Origin: Zestomonas carbonaria
GTDB taxonomy: Bacteria > Pseudomonadota > Gammaproteobacteria > Pseudomonadales > Pseudomonadaceae
Assembly (NCBI RefSeq): GCF_904061905.1
Contig: NZ_CAJFCI010000080.1
Location: 243,815 to 307,814, forward strand
DNA length: 64,000 nucleotides
Reading direction: 5' to 3'
Shown here: piece after piece, positions 15,852 to 24,019 of the stretch
Layout of the letters: every line of letters begins with the position of its first letter
How positions within the stretch are numbered: the first letter of the stretch is position 1
The notes under the pieces: model-generated
What the model was told of the DNA's origin: nothing
Database searches by the model: none
What the model saw: the letters and a program-made list of their open reading frames with translations, nothing else
Made by a program: the position numbers and the translations under genes

Positions 15852-16005
15852 GGCAGGATTCCCGAGCGACAGGAGCCCAGCCTATGCGTCATGCGGCATG
15901 GCGTCGCGGTACAGCGGTTGGAGCAAATAGCGGTACAGTTCCCCCTTATGCCGGAAACGATAGGGACTGTTCCGTAGGGCAGCGACCCGATGCTTTCGTA
16001 GGGCG

Positions 16006-16437
16006 CTACAGGTTGCGCAACGCCTGGTTGACTGCCAGCCAGCCTCTGGCCGCTTCCTCGCCAGCTTCGGCGAAGGCCCGTTGCAGCAGTCGGCTCTGTT
16101 CGCGACGCAGCACCGTTTCCAGCTTGACGCCTTCGGCGGTGAGGCCGAGCCGGCGTTTGCGCTTGTCGTCCTCGGCGGCGACGCTTTCCACCAGGTGCAT
16201 TTCCATCAATTGGCGCAACGGGGGATTCAGCGCCTGCTTGCTGACGCCGAGCACTTCCAGCAGCTCCTTCATGCTCAGCCCCGGATAGCGGGCGATGAAA
16301 AACAGGATGCGGTGGTGCACCCGGCTCAGGCCACGGCGCGCGAGCATTTCGTCGGGCCTGGCGGTGAACGCCTGGTAACCGAAGAAGAAGGCTTCCGAGG
16401 CGATTTGCTGAGCGGTCGGGTTTTTCAGGTCAAGCAT
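16006..16437 (-). CDS. MarR family transcriptional regulator
   Basis: A 143-residue winged-helix regulator. The recognition region reads MKELLEVLGVSKQALNPPLRQL, followed by the wing with basic residues DDKRKRRL and the C-terminal dimerisation helices. MarR proteins usually repress neighbouring genes and release DNA when a small ligand binds. The gene diverges from the aminotransferase gene with only 81 bp between starts, and a 17-bp inverted repeat lies in that gap, so it probably controls the aminotransferase-GST unit and itself. A long frame in register with it continues antisense across the aminotransferase, but this ATG is where the MarR homology begins. Confidence 0.92.
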   Translation of the reverse strand: MLDLKNPTAQQIASEAFFFGYQAFTARPDEMLARRGLSRVHHRILFFIARYPGLSMKELLEVLGVSKQALNPPLRQLMEMHLVESVAAEDDKRKRRLGLTAEGVKLETVLRREQSRLLQRAFAEAGEEAARGWLAVNQALRNL

Positions 16438-16469
16438 ATTGACGTACCTGAAGTCGGCGGCGTAGTTTC

Positions 16470-16486
16470 GGTCAACCAGTTTGACC
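16470..16486. promoter_or_regulatory. candidate MarR operator
   Basis: GGTCAA and TTGACC form a perfect 6-bp inverted repeat with a 5-base spacer. It sits between the divergent MarR and aminotransferase starts. The size and symmetry fit a MarR dimer site; binding is inferred from position only. Confidence 0.6.
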
Positions 16487-16518
16487 CATTTTCCCCTGCC
16501 TCCGCTACCGGTGACTCC

Positions 16519-17685
16519 ATGGCCTTCTCCGAACGCATCGCCCGCCTGAAAAGCTCCCTGATCCGTGAAATCCTCGCTGCGGCACAGCGTCCCGAGGTGA
16601 TGTCGTTCGCCGGTGGCCTGCCGGCCGAGCCGATGCTGCCCAAGGTGGAGTGGGCGGAGATGCCGGCGAGCATGGGCCAGTACGGCATGAGCGAGGGCGA
16701 GCCGGAACTGCGCGAGGCGATCGCCGCCGAGGCCCGTTCGCTGGGGATTGCCTGCGAGGCGAGCCAGGTGCTGATCGTCAGCGGTTCGCAGCAGACCCTC
16801 GACCTGGCTTCCAAGCTGTTCATCGACCCGGGCACCGAGGTGTTGCTGGAAGCGCCGACCTACCTGGCCGCGCTCCAGGCTTTCCAGCTTTTCGGCGCCG
16901 ACTGCCTCAGCGTGCCGCAGGAAGCCGACGGCCCCGAGCTGGACGCCCTGCGCCAGCGGCTGGAGCGGCACAAGCCGGCCTTCGCCTACCTGATCCCGAC
17001 CTTCCAGAACCCGTCCGGCGTTCGCTACAGCGAAACCAAGCGCCAGGCGGTGGCCGAACTGCTCGACGAGTTCGGCGTCACCCTGATCGAGGACGAACCG
17101 TATCGCGAACTGGTGTTCGACGAGGGCCGCGCCGCACCCATCGTCAGCCGGCTGCGCAAGGCCAGTTGGATCTACACGGGTACCGTGTCGAAGACCCTGC
17201 TGCCGGGGCTGCGCGTCGGTTTCCTGATCGCCACCCCGGACCTGTTCCCGCACCTGCTGCGCCTCAAGCAGTCGGCCGACCTGCATACCAACCGCATCGG
17301 TCAGTGGCAGGCCCTGCAATGGCTGGGCAGCCAGAAGTACCGCGAGCACCTGGCCGAGCTGCGCGACTTCTATCGGGTGCGCCGCGACGCCATGCAAGTG
17401 GCGCTGGAGGAGCATTTCGCCGACCTGGCCGAATGGAACGTGCCCGAGGGCGGCCTGTTCTTCTGGCTGACCCTCAAGCAGCCGCTGGACACGCGCACGC
17501 TGCTGCAGCCGGCGCTGGAGCAGAATGTCGCCTTCATGCCCGGCGAGCCGTTCTTCGCCCAGCCGGAGCAGAACCCGGGCTACCTGCGGCTGAACTTCAG
17601 TCATGTGGCGCCGGAACGCCTGGGCGAAGGCCTGCGGCGTTTGGCCAATGTCATCCGCCAGGCGCAGAATGCCGAGGCGGCATAA
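16519..17685 (+). CDS. PLP-dependent aminotransferase, class I (MocR/2-aminoadipate type)
   Basis: A 388-residue fold-type I aminotransferase of the group related to 2-aminoadipate and multiple-substrate aminotransferases. The PLP-binding Lys225 lies in TGTVSKTLLPGLRVG, and the preceding IPTFQNPSG and EDEPYRELVF motifs are standard. It lacks an N-terminal GntR helix-turn-helix, so it is an enzyme and not a MocR regulator. Its ribosome binding site is weak. A GST gene follows 12 bp later, and a divergent MarR gene lies upstream with a likely operator between. The amino donor and acceptor are unknown. Confidence 0.9.
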   Translation: MAFSERIARLKSSLIREILAAAQRPEVMSFAGGLPAEPMLPKVEWAEMPASMGQYGMSEGEPELREAIAAEARSLGIACEASQVLIVSGSQQTLDLASKLFIDPGTEVLLEAPTYLAALQAFQLFGADCLSVPQEADGPELDALRQRLERHKPAFAYLIPTFQNPSGVRYSETKRQAVAELLDEFGVTLIEDEPYRELVFDEGRAAPIVSRLRKASWIYTGTVSKTLLPGLRVGFLIATPDLFPHLLRLKQSADLHTNRIGQWQALQWLGSQKYREHLAELRDFYRVRRDAMQVALEEHFADLAEWNVPEGGLFFWLTLKQPLDTRTLLQPALEQNVAFMPGEPFFAQPEQNPGYLRLNFSHVAPERLGEGLRRLANVIRQAQNAEAA

Positions 17686-17697
17686 GGAGACAAGGAT

Positions 17698-18300
17698 ATG
17701 TACAAGGTCTACGGCGATTACCGTTCCGGCAACTGCTACAAGGTCAAGCTGATGCTGCACCTGATCGGCAAGGAGTCGAACTGGGTGCCGATCGACATCC
17801 TCAAGGACGAAACCCAGACCCCGGAATTTCTCGCCAAGAATCCCAACGGCAAGATTCCGGTGCTGGAACTGGAGGACGGCTCCACCCTGTGGGAGTCCAA
17901 CGCCATCCTCAACTTCCTCGCCGATGGCACCGAGCTGCTGCCGAGCGAGCCGCGCCTGCGTACCCAGGTACTGCAATGGCAGTTCTTCGAGCAGTACAGC
18001 CACGAGCCCTATGTCGCGGTGGCGCGCTTCATCCAGCTCTACCTGGGCATGCCCGAGGAGCGCCGCGAGGAGTACGAGGTCTGCCACACGCGCGGCTACA
18101 AGGCGCTCCGGGTGATGGAGAAGCAACTGCAGAGCACGCCCTACCTGGTCGGCGACAGCTACACCATCGCCGACATCGCCCTCTACGCCTACACCCACGT
18201 GGCCCACGAGGGTGGCTTCGACCTTTCCGGCTATCCGGCGATCCAGGCCTGGCTGGCGCGGGTGGCCGGGCATCCGCGGCATGTGGGTATGCTCGACTGA
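17698..18300 (+). CDS. glutathione S-transferase family protein
   Basis: A 200-residue cytosolic GST-fold protein. The thioredoxin-like N-terminal domain has the glutathione-binding NPNGKIPVLE and the ESNAIL segment, and the C-terminal helical domain has the capping motif YTIADIALYAYTHVA. A strong AAGGAG site precedes the ATG, and the gene starts 12 bp after the aminotransferase gene, so the two form an operon, probably under the divergent MarR regulator. Such pairs suggest detoxification of an electrophile, but no substrate can be named. Confidence 0.92.
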   Translation: MYKVYGDYRSGNCYKVKLMLHLIGKESNWVPIDILKDETQTPEFLAKNPNGKIPVLELEDGSTLWESNAILNFLADGTELLPSEPRLRTQVLQWQFFEQYSHEPYVAVARFIQLYLGMPEERREEYEVCHTRGYKALRVMEKQLQSTPYLVGDSYTIADIALYAYTHVAHEGGFDLSGYPAIQAWLARVAGHPRHVGMLD

Positions 18301-18365
18301 CCGATGGCGGGAGCGGTGGAGCTGGACTAGGTTGTCCTTCCGACTAACTGGACGGAGCTCCCACC

Positions 18366-18719
18366 ATGACCATCTACCGAGGCGGCTGCCACTGCGGCAG
18401 GATTTCCTTCAGCGTCAGCGGTGAGATCGACAAGCTGCTGGCGTGCAACTGTTCGCTGTGCAGCAAGCGCGGCGGACTGTTGTGGTTCGTCGGCCGCGAA
18501 CAGTTGACGCTGGATTCGCCCAAGGCCGACGAACTGCCGACCTATCGCTTCAATACCCGGCGGGTCGCCCATCACTTCTGCGATGTCTGTGGTTGCTCGC
18601 CATTCAGCGAGGCACCCGGTTCGGGTGGCAAGGAGATGGCGGCGGTCAACGCGCGCTGCCTGGAGGGCGTGGACCTCGGTGCCTATGAGGTGACTCACTA
18701 TGATGGGCGCAATCACTGA
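18366..18719 (+). CDS. GFA family zinc protein (CENP-V/GFA domain)
   Basis: A 117-residue protein of the GFA (glutathione-dependent formaldehyde-activating enzyme-like) family. The zinc-binding cysteines are in place: Cys8 and Cys10 (GCHCG), Cys27, Cys29 and Cys32 (CNCSLC), and Cys72, Cys75 and Cys77 (CDVCGC). Most family members have no proven catalytic role, and true formaldehyde activation is doubtful for short forms. It is a separate unit, with a stable hairpin just downstream. A paralogue lies at 31712. Confidence 0.88.
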   Translation: MTIYRGGCHCGRISFSVSGEIDKLLACNCSLCSKRGGLLWFVGREQLTLDSPKADELPTYRFNTRRVAHHFCDVCGCSPFSEAPGSGGKEMAAVNARCLEGVDLGAYEVTHYDGRNH

Positions 18720-18728
18720 GTGTTTTTT

Positions 18729-18758
18729 ATTGGGTCCCCGCGAACGCGGGGATCCAAT
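18729..18758 (+). terminator. hairpin after the GFA gene
   Basis: A near-perfect inverted repeat centred on CCCCGCGAACGCGGGG closes a two-base loop 10 bp after the GFA stop codon. It lacks a following T-run, so it is a possible but not classical terminator. Confidence 0.5.
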
Positions 18759-18776
18759 CGACAAACCCCATGAACG

Positions 18777-18800
18777 AAAAAACCGGCCACTGGGCCGGTT
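18777..18800 (-). terminator. intrinsic terminator of folE
   Basis: AACCGGCC at 18781-18788 pairs with GGCCGGTT at 18793-18800. Read on the minus strand, the hairpin is followed by a run of six T, placed 19 bp after the folE stop codon. Confidence 0.85.
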
Positions 18801-18818
18801 TCTTCATCGCAGCGCCGA

Positions 18819-19364
18819 TCAGTTGATCAGGCTGAGGAATTCGCTGCGGGTCGCGGCATTCTCACGGAATTCGCCGAGCATCACCGAGGTGACCATCGAC
18901 GAGTTCTGCTTTTCCACACCGCGCATCATCATGCACATGTGCTGGGCCTCGATGACCACCGCCACGCCCAGCGCGCCGGTGACCTGCTGGACGGCCTCGG
19001 CGATCTGCCGGCTGAGGTTTTCCTGGATCTGCAGGCGCCGCGCGTACATGTCGACGATGCGTGCCACCTTGGACAGGCCGAGCACCTTGCCGTTGGGGAT
19101 GTAGGCGACGTGCGCCTTGCCGATGAAGGGCAGCAGGTGGTGCTCGCACAGCGAGTACAGCTCGATGTTCTTCACCAGCACCATTTCGCTGTTGTCGGAG
19201 CTGAACAGGGCGCCGTTGGTGACTTCTTCCAGCGTCTGCTCGTAACCGCGGCAGAGGTACTGCATGGCTTTCGCGGCGCGCTTGGGCGTGTCGAGCAGGC
19301 CCTCGCGGGTCACGTCCTCACCGAGCTGGCCGAGGATCGCTACGTAGTGCTGTTCCAATGACAT
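18819..19364 (-). CDS. folE: GTP cyclohydrolase I (type IA)
   Basis: A 181-residue GTP cyclohydrolase I, which makes 7,8-dihydroneopterin triphosphate, the first step to folate and pterins. Zinc ligands Cys73 and His76 (CEHHLLPF) and Cys144 (QHMCMMMRG) are present with His142. Length and sequence match the Pseudomonas form often named folE2 by copy number; it is the classical FolE enzyme, not the zinc-independent FolE2/COG1469 type. The frame extends upstream, but this ATG starts the family homology. Its terminator is visible downstream. Confidence 0.94.
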   Translation of the reverse strand: MSLEQHYVAILGQLGEDVTREGLLDTPKRAAKAMQYLCRGYEQTLEEVTNGALFSSDNSEMVLVKNIELYSLCEHHLLPFIGKAHVAYIPNGKVLGLSKVARIVDMYARRLQIQENLSRQIAEAVQQVTGALGVAVVIEAQHMCMMMRGVEKQNSSMVTSVMLGEFRENAATRSEFLSLIN

Positions 19365-19473
19365 GGATGTTCCTGTGGGGTTTATCGCAAAGGCGCAGGG
19401 TAGGGTGTGGCAGCCCGGCTGGCAAGGGCGAAGCGCGCCGTGCCGGCCGGCTTTTCGGGACGTCCGGCGTGGA

Positions 19474-20031
19474 TCATTCGTCGCGGCCGTCGAGCATGGT
19501 GCGCTTGAGCAGCACGTAGATCGCCCCGGTGCCGCCATGCCTGGGCAGGCAGGAGGTGAAGCCGAGCACCTGCGGGTGCTGGCGCAGCCAGGTGTTGACG
19601 TGGCTCTTGATCAGTGGCCGCTTGCCGTCCATGCGCGCCGCCTTGCCGTGGGTGACGCGCACGCAGCGGATTTCCAGGCGGTTGGCCTCGGCGATGAATT
19701 CCCAGAGGGTGTCGCGGGCCTTCTCCACCGTCATGCCGTGCAGGTCGAGGCTGCCTTCGAAGCTGACCTGGCCCTGCTTGAGCTTGCGCATCTGGCCGTC
19801 CTGCACGCCGTCGCGGGCCCAGTAGAGTTCGTCCTCGGCGCCGACGTCGATGACGAACTGGTCGGACAGTCCATCGACCTTGGTCGATTCGACGCGTTCG
19901 GTCGCGGCCTGGCGCAGGGTGGCGAGGCGGGTGCGGTCGGTCTTGGGTTTGCCGGTATCGGCGCGGTCGTGCTTGATCGGCTTGACGCCGCGCATCTCGG
20001 TCTTGAACAGGGAAAAATCGTCGTCTTGCAT
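19474..20031 (-). CDS. Smr domain protein (endonuclease-like)
   Basis: A 185-residue stand-alone Smr protein. The C-terminal Smr domain shows SLDLHGMTVEKA (His98) and the closing RHGGTGAIYVLLKR, the two conserved blocks of the fold. The N-terminal 90 residues are charged and Pseudomonas-like. Smr domains cleave or bind branched DNA, and in several bacteria act in ribosome-associated mRNA cleavage (SmrB type). A GGAGG site precedes the ATG. A two-helix membrane protein gene lies upstream on the same strand. Confidence 0.9.
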   Translation of the reverse strand: MQDDDFSLFKTEMRGVKPIKHDRADTGKPKTDRTRLATLRQAATERVESTKVDGLSDQFVIDVGAEDELYWARDGVQDGQMRKLKQGQVSFEGSLDLHGMTVEKARDTLWEFIAEANRLEIRCVRVTHGKAARMDGKRPLIKSHVNTWLRQHPQVLGFTSCLPRHGGTGAIYVLLKRTMLDGRDE

Positions 20032-20079
20032 AAGGGCCTCCGCGAGGGGCCCAGTTTAACCGCTCAGACCGCGCGGGCG

Positions 20080-20400
20080 TCAGTCGTGCTTCTTCATCAG
20101 GTGTGGCGACAGGCTGAGGTCGTCGCCACGGCGCAGCCGGCGCCGGCAGGCACGCCAGGCGAGCACGCCCAGCCAGAGGAACAGGAGGCCGACCACCAGC
20201 AGGACGATACCGGCGCCGGGCGAGGTGTCGAAGGTGCCGAGTGCCGGCGGGCGACCGAGCAGAGTGGCTGCGCCCGCCATGGACACCAGTACGCCGAGGA
20301 TGGCGAACAGCGCGGCGAGCGCCGCGCCGAAGCGCCAGCGCCAGACGCGTGGTCCTCGCGGACGCAGGCGGCGAGCATCGAAACCACCGGATAATTTCAT
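20080..20400 (-). CDS. small two-helix membrane protein, unknown function
   Basis: A 106-residue protein with an Arg-rich N-terminus (about residues 10-23), helix 1 (AALAALFAILGVLVSMAGAA), a short periplasmic loop, helix 2 (GIVLLVVGLLFLWLGVLAW) and a basic cytoplasmic tail. It does not match a family I can name. It lies 48 bp upstream of the Smr gene on the same strand and may be cotranscribed with it. Codon usage and start site (GAGGAAG before ATG) support a real gene. Confidence 0.75.
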   Translation of the reverse strand: MKLSGGFDARRLRPRGPRVWRWRFGAALAALFAILGVLVSMAGAATLLGRPPALGTFDTSPGAGIVLLVVGLLFLWLGVLAWRACRRRLRRGDDLSLSPHLMKKHD

Positions 20401-20507
20401 GCCGACTTCCTCTACTAGTTATCGGCGGTATGACCGGGCGCCGGCGGCGAGGTTCCGGCCACTGCGCGGATCGCTCCGGGTGGCCGATGAATAACGCGCC
20501 GCGCGTC

Positions 20508-21101
20508 TCAGATCAAGGCAGCCGCATGCGGCACCACCGCCGCGAAGTTGTCCGCCAGGGCCGCCATCTCCGCGCGGTGCAGGTCGGCGGCGCTGATCAC
20601 CCCGTCGCCGCAGGGCAGGTCGCGGGTGGCGCAGGCGGTTTCCACCAGGGTGCAGCGATAGCCGTAATCCTTGCAGGCGCGGACCGTGGTGCTGATGCTG
20701 GAGTGGGTCATGAAGCCGCAGATGATCAGGTCCAGATGGCCGAGGGCCTGCAGGCGGTCGTGCAGGTCGGTGCCGGAGAAGGCGTTGGGCAGGCGTTTTT
20801 CCACCACCACCTCGCCGGGGTGCGGGGCCAGTTCCGGCAGGAAGCGTCCGCGCGGGCCGCGCGGGTCGAGGAAGCCATCCGGCACCCCGAGGTGCTTGAC
20901 GTGAACGATGGACGTCCCGGCGGCACGGGCGGCGCTCAGCAGGCTGGCGATTTCTCCGACCGCGGCGTCCAGCCCCGGCAGCGGCACCAGGCCGCTGCGG
21001 TATTCCTCCTGGGCATCGATGATGATCAGGCAGGCGTTCTGCAGGCTGGCAGGCGCATAACTGCGACCGGTGATCTGGAGGAGGGTTTGGGGACGGGACA
21101 T
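20508..21101 (-). CDS. isochorismatase-family hydrolase-like protein
   Basis: A 197-residue protein of the cysteine hydrolase/isochorismatase superfamily. The catalytic Asp29 (IIIDAQEE) and Lys102 (EKRLPNAF) are present. The third triad position, normally Cys in GxxTxxC, is Ser135 in GFMTHSSIST, so classical thiol amidase chemistry is not expected; true isochorismatases also do without the Cys. The start is set by an AGGAG site 10 bases upstream, not at the longer frame. It diverges from prmB. The substrate is unknown. Confidence 0.87.
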   Translation of the reverse strand: MSRPQTLLQITGRSYAPASLQNACLIIIDAQEEYRSGLVPLPGLDAAVGEIASLLSAARAAGTSIVHVKHLGVPDGFLDPRGPRGRFLPELAPHPGEVVVEKRLPNAFSGTDLHDRLQALGHLDLIICGFMTHSSISTTVRACKDYGYRCTLVETACATRDLPCGDGVISAADLHRAEMAALADNFAAVVPHAAALI

Positions 21102-21245
21102 GCAAGGTACTCCTGACGAACGCGCGATGCCTTTCATTGTCACTCCCCAGCACGGCGCTGTGAACCTCTCTCGGACTTTTCTCCACATGGATGGCATTCG
21201 CGGCCTGTCGCTCTACAATGCGCGCCTGGCTTCTGGAGAACCGTC

Positions 21246-22166
21246 GTGACCGCCGCTACCTCTCAATTGCGCACCTTGCGTGACCATATCCGCTGGGCCG
21301 TCAGCCGCTTCCATGCCGAGGGCCTGTTCTTCGGCCATGGCACCGACAATGCCTGGGACGAAGCCCGCCAACTGGTGCTCGGCGCCCTGCACCTGCCCTG
21401 GGAGGTCTCCGACGGCTACCTGGACTGCCGCCTAGAGGACGACGAGCGCGAGCACTTGCAGGCGCTGCTGCGGCGGCGCATCGAGGAACGGGTGCCGACC
21501 GCCTACCTGTTGGGTGAGGCGTGGTTCTGCGGGCTGCCGTTCGTGGTCGATCAGCGTGTGCTGATCCCGCGCTCGCCGATCGCCGAGCTGATCCAGCAGC
21601 GCTTCGAGCCGTGGCTGCCGCGCGAGCCGGCGCGCATCCTCGATCTTTGCACCGGTTCCGGCTGCATCGGCATCGCCTGCGCCTACGCCTTCCCCGAGGC
21701 CGAGGTGGCGCTGGCCGACCTGTCCTTCGAGGCGCTGGAAGTGGCCTGGCAGAACATCGAGCGGCACGACCTGGAGGATCGCGTCTACACCGTGCAGGGC
21801 GACGGTTTCGCCGGCCTGCCGGGGCAGCGCTTCGACCTGATCGTTTCCAACCCGCCCTATGTCGACGCCGAGGATTTCGCCGACATGCCCGCCGAATACC
21901 ACCACGAGCCGGCGCTCGGCCTGGCCTGCGGCGACGATGGCCTGGACCTGGTGCGGCGCATGCTGGCCGAGGCGGCCGACCACCTGACCGAGCAGGGCGT
22001 GCTGATCGTCGAGGTGGGCAACAGCCAGGTTCACGTGCAGGCGCTGTATCCCGAGGTGGACTTCACCTGGCTGGAGTTCGAGAGCGGCGGCCACGGCGTG
22101 TTCCTGCTCGCCGCCAAGCAGTGCCGCGAGCACCGGGCACTGTTCCAGGCGCGTCTCAAGGGGTGA
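21246..22166 (+). CDS. prmB: ribosomal protein L3 glutamine methyltransferase PrmB
   Basis: A 306-residue SAM-dependent N5-glutamine methyltransferase. The SAM loop DLCTGSGCIGIA is near residue 134 and the catalytic SNPPY at residues 201-205, as in the HemK/PrmC family. The N-terminal domain (LRDHIRWAVSRFHAEGLFFGHG) is specific to PrmB, which methylates a Gln of ribosomal protein L3. The start is GTG. It converges with the membrane-anchored protein gene at 22212 across a 30-bp palindrome and lies a little upstream of aroC, the usual Pseudomonas order. Confidence 0.93.
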   Translation: MTAATSQLRTLRDHIRWAVSRFHAEGLFFGHGTDNAWDEARQLVLGALHLPWEVSDGYLDCRLEDDEREHLQALLRRRIEERVPTAYLLGEAWFCGLPFVVDQRVLIPRSPIAELIQQRFEPWLPREPARILDLCTGSGCIGIACAYAFPEAEVALADLSFEALEVAWQNIERHDLEDRVYTVQGDGFAGLPGQRFDLIVSNPPYVDAEDFADMPAEYHHEPALGLACGDDGLDLVRRMLAEAADHLTEQGVLIVEVGNSQVHVQALYPEVDFTWLEFESGGHGVFLLAAKQCREHRALFQARLKG

Positions 22167-22173
22167 TTGTCGT

Positions 22174-22203
22174 GATGCTCCGTCGCGGCCGCGACGGAGC
22201 ATC
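22174..22203. terminator. 30-bp palindrome between convergent genes
   Basis: GATGCTCCGTCGC (22174-22186) and its exact complement (22191-22203) flank GGCC, so the whole element is a perfect palindrome. It lies between the stops of prmB and the convergent gene and would fold in RNA from either strand. T-runs are lacking, so efficiency as a terminator is uncertain. Confidence 0.6.
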
Positions 22204-22211
22204 GATGGACC

Positions 22212-22991
22212 CTAGCGGGTCGCGATCCAGATGAGCAGGCCGGCCTGGAACACGGCGAAGGCCACCAGGCAGGTGATGGTGAAGCGCAGGGTGCCGTCTT
22301 CGCGCTTGAACACGGCGATGCGTTCTTCCAGCTTGCGGATCTTGTTTTCCTGTTCCTGGAGGTTGCGGTCGGCCTGTTCGAGCATGGCGGCTGCGTCCTG
22401 CAGGCCAACCACCTGGACCTTGTCCTTGTGCCAGTCCGGATGCAGCGAGCTGACCCGCTCGGCGCTGTATTGCGCCTTGAGTTGCAGGGCATCCTGATAC
22501 TCGACGTCGAAGCCCTGGGAGCGCAGGAAATGGTCGCGGCGGGCGCGGGCGTCGTCGCTCAAGGCGTCCTTGATCCCCAGCGCGCCGCCCTCGACCCGGT
22601 AATGCGCCCAGCGCTGCCTGGCCCAGGCGATGCCCTGGGCGAGCAGGAAGCGGCCCAGGCCGCGGTTCACCGGTTCGATCTGCAAGCCGCTGTCGGCGCC
22701 GAAGCGGATTTCCTTGCCTCGGTGATCGGCCCATACCTCCAGCAGGTTCATCTCGCGGCGCAGGCGTTGGCCGGGCAACTGGACGGTCAGGCGCAACAGG
22801 CTCTGCGCCGGAGTGTGGCGCTCGACCCGGCCGAGCTGGACGAAACGCAACGGCCGCACCCCGGTGTACCGGTCGGTCGGCAGCGGGGCGAGACGCAGCA
22901 GGTGGAACTGCTCGGGGCCGAGCTCGGCCCAGGGATGCGCCTGTACGGGCTGTTCCGGCGTGTCGGTGGTCGAGGTGCTGGTCTCGGTCAT
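22212..22991 (-). CDS. GNAT-like protein with coiled coil and C-terminal membrane anchor
   Basis: A 259-residue conserved Pseudomonas protein of unknown function. Residues of about 95-165 contain GLGRFLLAQGIAWARQRW and ARRDHFLRSQGFDVEYQD, which resemble the acetyl-CoA loop helix and the last strands of a GNAT acyltransferase. Residues of about 205-232 form a heptad-rich coiled coil (LEQADRNLQEQENKIRKLEE), and the last 22 residues are a single hydrophobic helix ending IWIATR. The protein would be tail-anchored in the inner membrane facing the cytoplasm. The GNAT assignment is by eye and needs structural confirmation. Confidence 0.75.
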   Translation of the reverse strand: MTETSTSTTDTPEQPVQAHPWAELGPEQFHLLRLAPLPTDRYTGVRPLRFVQLGRVERHTPAQSLLRLTVQLPGQRLRREMNLLEVWADHRGKEIRFGADSGLQIEPVNRGLGRFLLAQGIAWARQRWAHYRVEGGALGIKDALSDDARARRDHFLRSQGFDVEYQDALQLKAQYSAERVSSLHPDWHKDKVQVVGLQDAAAMLEQADRNLQEQENKIRKLEERIAVFKREDGTLRFTITCLVAFAVFQAGLLIWIATR

Positions 22992-23062
22992 GGCGTTGGT
23001 CTGGAACGGTTATGCCTGTCGATACGGCTTTATCGGCCGTTCATGGCCCGGCTGGAGGGTGG

Positions 23063-24019
23063 CTATGTGCCATTTCTGCGAACGAAGTCGATGACGCCGT
23101 CGACGAGCTGGCGCGCCAGCGGCAGGTCCGGGTCGCTGTAGGAGGCCAACTGGCGCCGCACATCGTCGGGCACGATGCGCAGCACGTGGTTCATGCCGGG
23201 CACCAGCAGCAGCTCGGCGTCGGGCTTGGCGGCCTTGAGCGCTTCGGCATCCTTCACCCCGACCTGGATGTCGTGGCTGCCCTGGGCGACCAGCGCCGGG
23301 ATGCGCAGCCGGGCGAAGGCGGCCGCCGGGTCGTGGCGGAACAGCGAGATCAGGTAGGGCTGCACGCTGGGCCGGAACAGCACCTGCAAGGCGTCCGGTA
23401 CCTGCTCGGAAGTCTGGCCGGCCTTGAGGCTGGCGATCAGGGCTTCGCTCTGTGCCAGCAGCGGAGGCGGCAGGCGGACCTGCAACTGCTCGCGCAGCAC
23501 CTGGTCGATGGGCCGGGAGGCACCGGCGATCGATACCAGCGCCGCCGCTCCGGCGCGTTCGGCGGCCAGGGCGGCGATCAACGCGCCTTCGCTGTGGCCG
23601 ATCAGGGTCAGCTTCGAGAAGCGTGAGTCCGCGTCGAGCAGGCGACCCCAGGCCGCCGCGTCGTCGACGTAGCCTTCGAGGCTGAGGTCGCGCTCGTCCG
23701 ATCCGGCTGCCCGGCTGGCGGCGATACCGCGCTTGTCGTAGCGCACGCTGGCGATGCCCTGGATGGCGAGCGCCCGGGCCAGACGCTTGAGGCTGTCGTT
23801 GCGCCCGCCGAGCGGGTTGTTGCCGTCGCGGTCGGTGGGGCCCGAACCGGCGATCAGCAAGGCGACCGGCACCGGATCGGCGCTTTTCGGCAGCAACAGG
23901 GTGCCGTGCAGGATGCCCGTTCCGGTGTCCAGCTCGATCGGCCGGTTCAGCACGGTGAAAGGGCTGGCGCTGGCTATGCCGGCGAACAGGGAAAGGCTCA
24001 AGAGGATCACTCGCAGCAT
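23063..24019 (-). CDS. exported alpha/beta hydrolase
   Basis: A 318-residue alpha/beta hydrolase with an N-terminal signal peptide (ILLSLSLFAGIASA). The nucleophile elbow is GHSEG, the oxyanion region AGSGPTDRDGNN is typical of the DUF-type serine aminopeptidase-like hydrolases, and the C-terminal GMNH carries the catalytic His. The protein is probably periplasmic. A longer frame runs antisense through aroC, but only this part is homologous to hydrolases. It diverges from aroC. The substrate is unknown; esters or peptides are possible. Confidence 0.88.
   Translation of the reverse strand: MLRVILLSLSLFAGIASASPFTVLNRPIELDTGTGILHGTLLLPKSADPVPVALLIAGSGPTDRDGNNPLGGRNDSLKRLARALAIQGIASVRYDKRGIAASRAAGSDERDLSLEGYVDDAAAWGRLLDADSRFSKLTLIGHSEGALIAALAAERAGAAALVSIAGASRPIDQVLREQLQVRLPPPLLAQSEALIASLKAGQTSEQVPDALQVLFRPSVQPYLISLFRHDPAAAFARLRIPALVAQGSHDIQVGVKDAEALKAAKPDAELLLVPGMNHVLRIVPDDVRRQLASYSDPDLPLARQLVDGVIDFVRRNGT

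Noticed and set aside
16006..18282. A 758-codon open frame on the minus strand spanning the MarR, aminotransferase and GST genes
   Set aside because: Only the last 143 codons encode a MarR protein. The rest is antisense to two well-conserved genes and has the His/Gln/Arg-rich composition of a GC-bias shadow.
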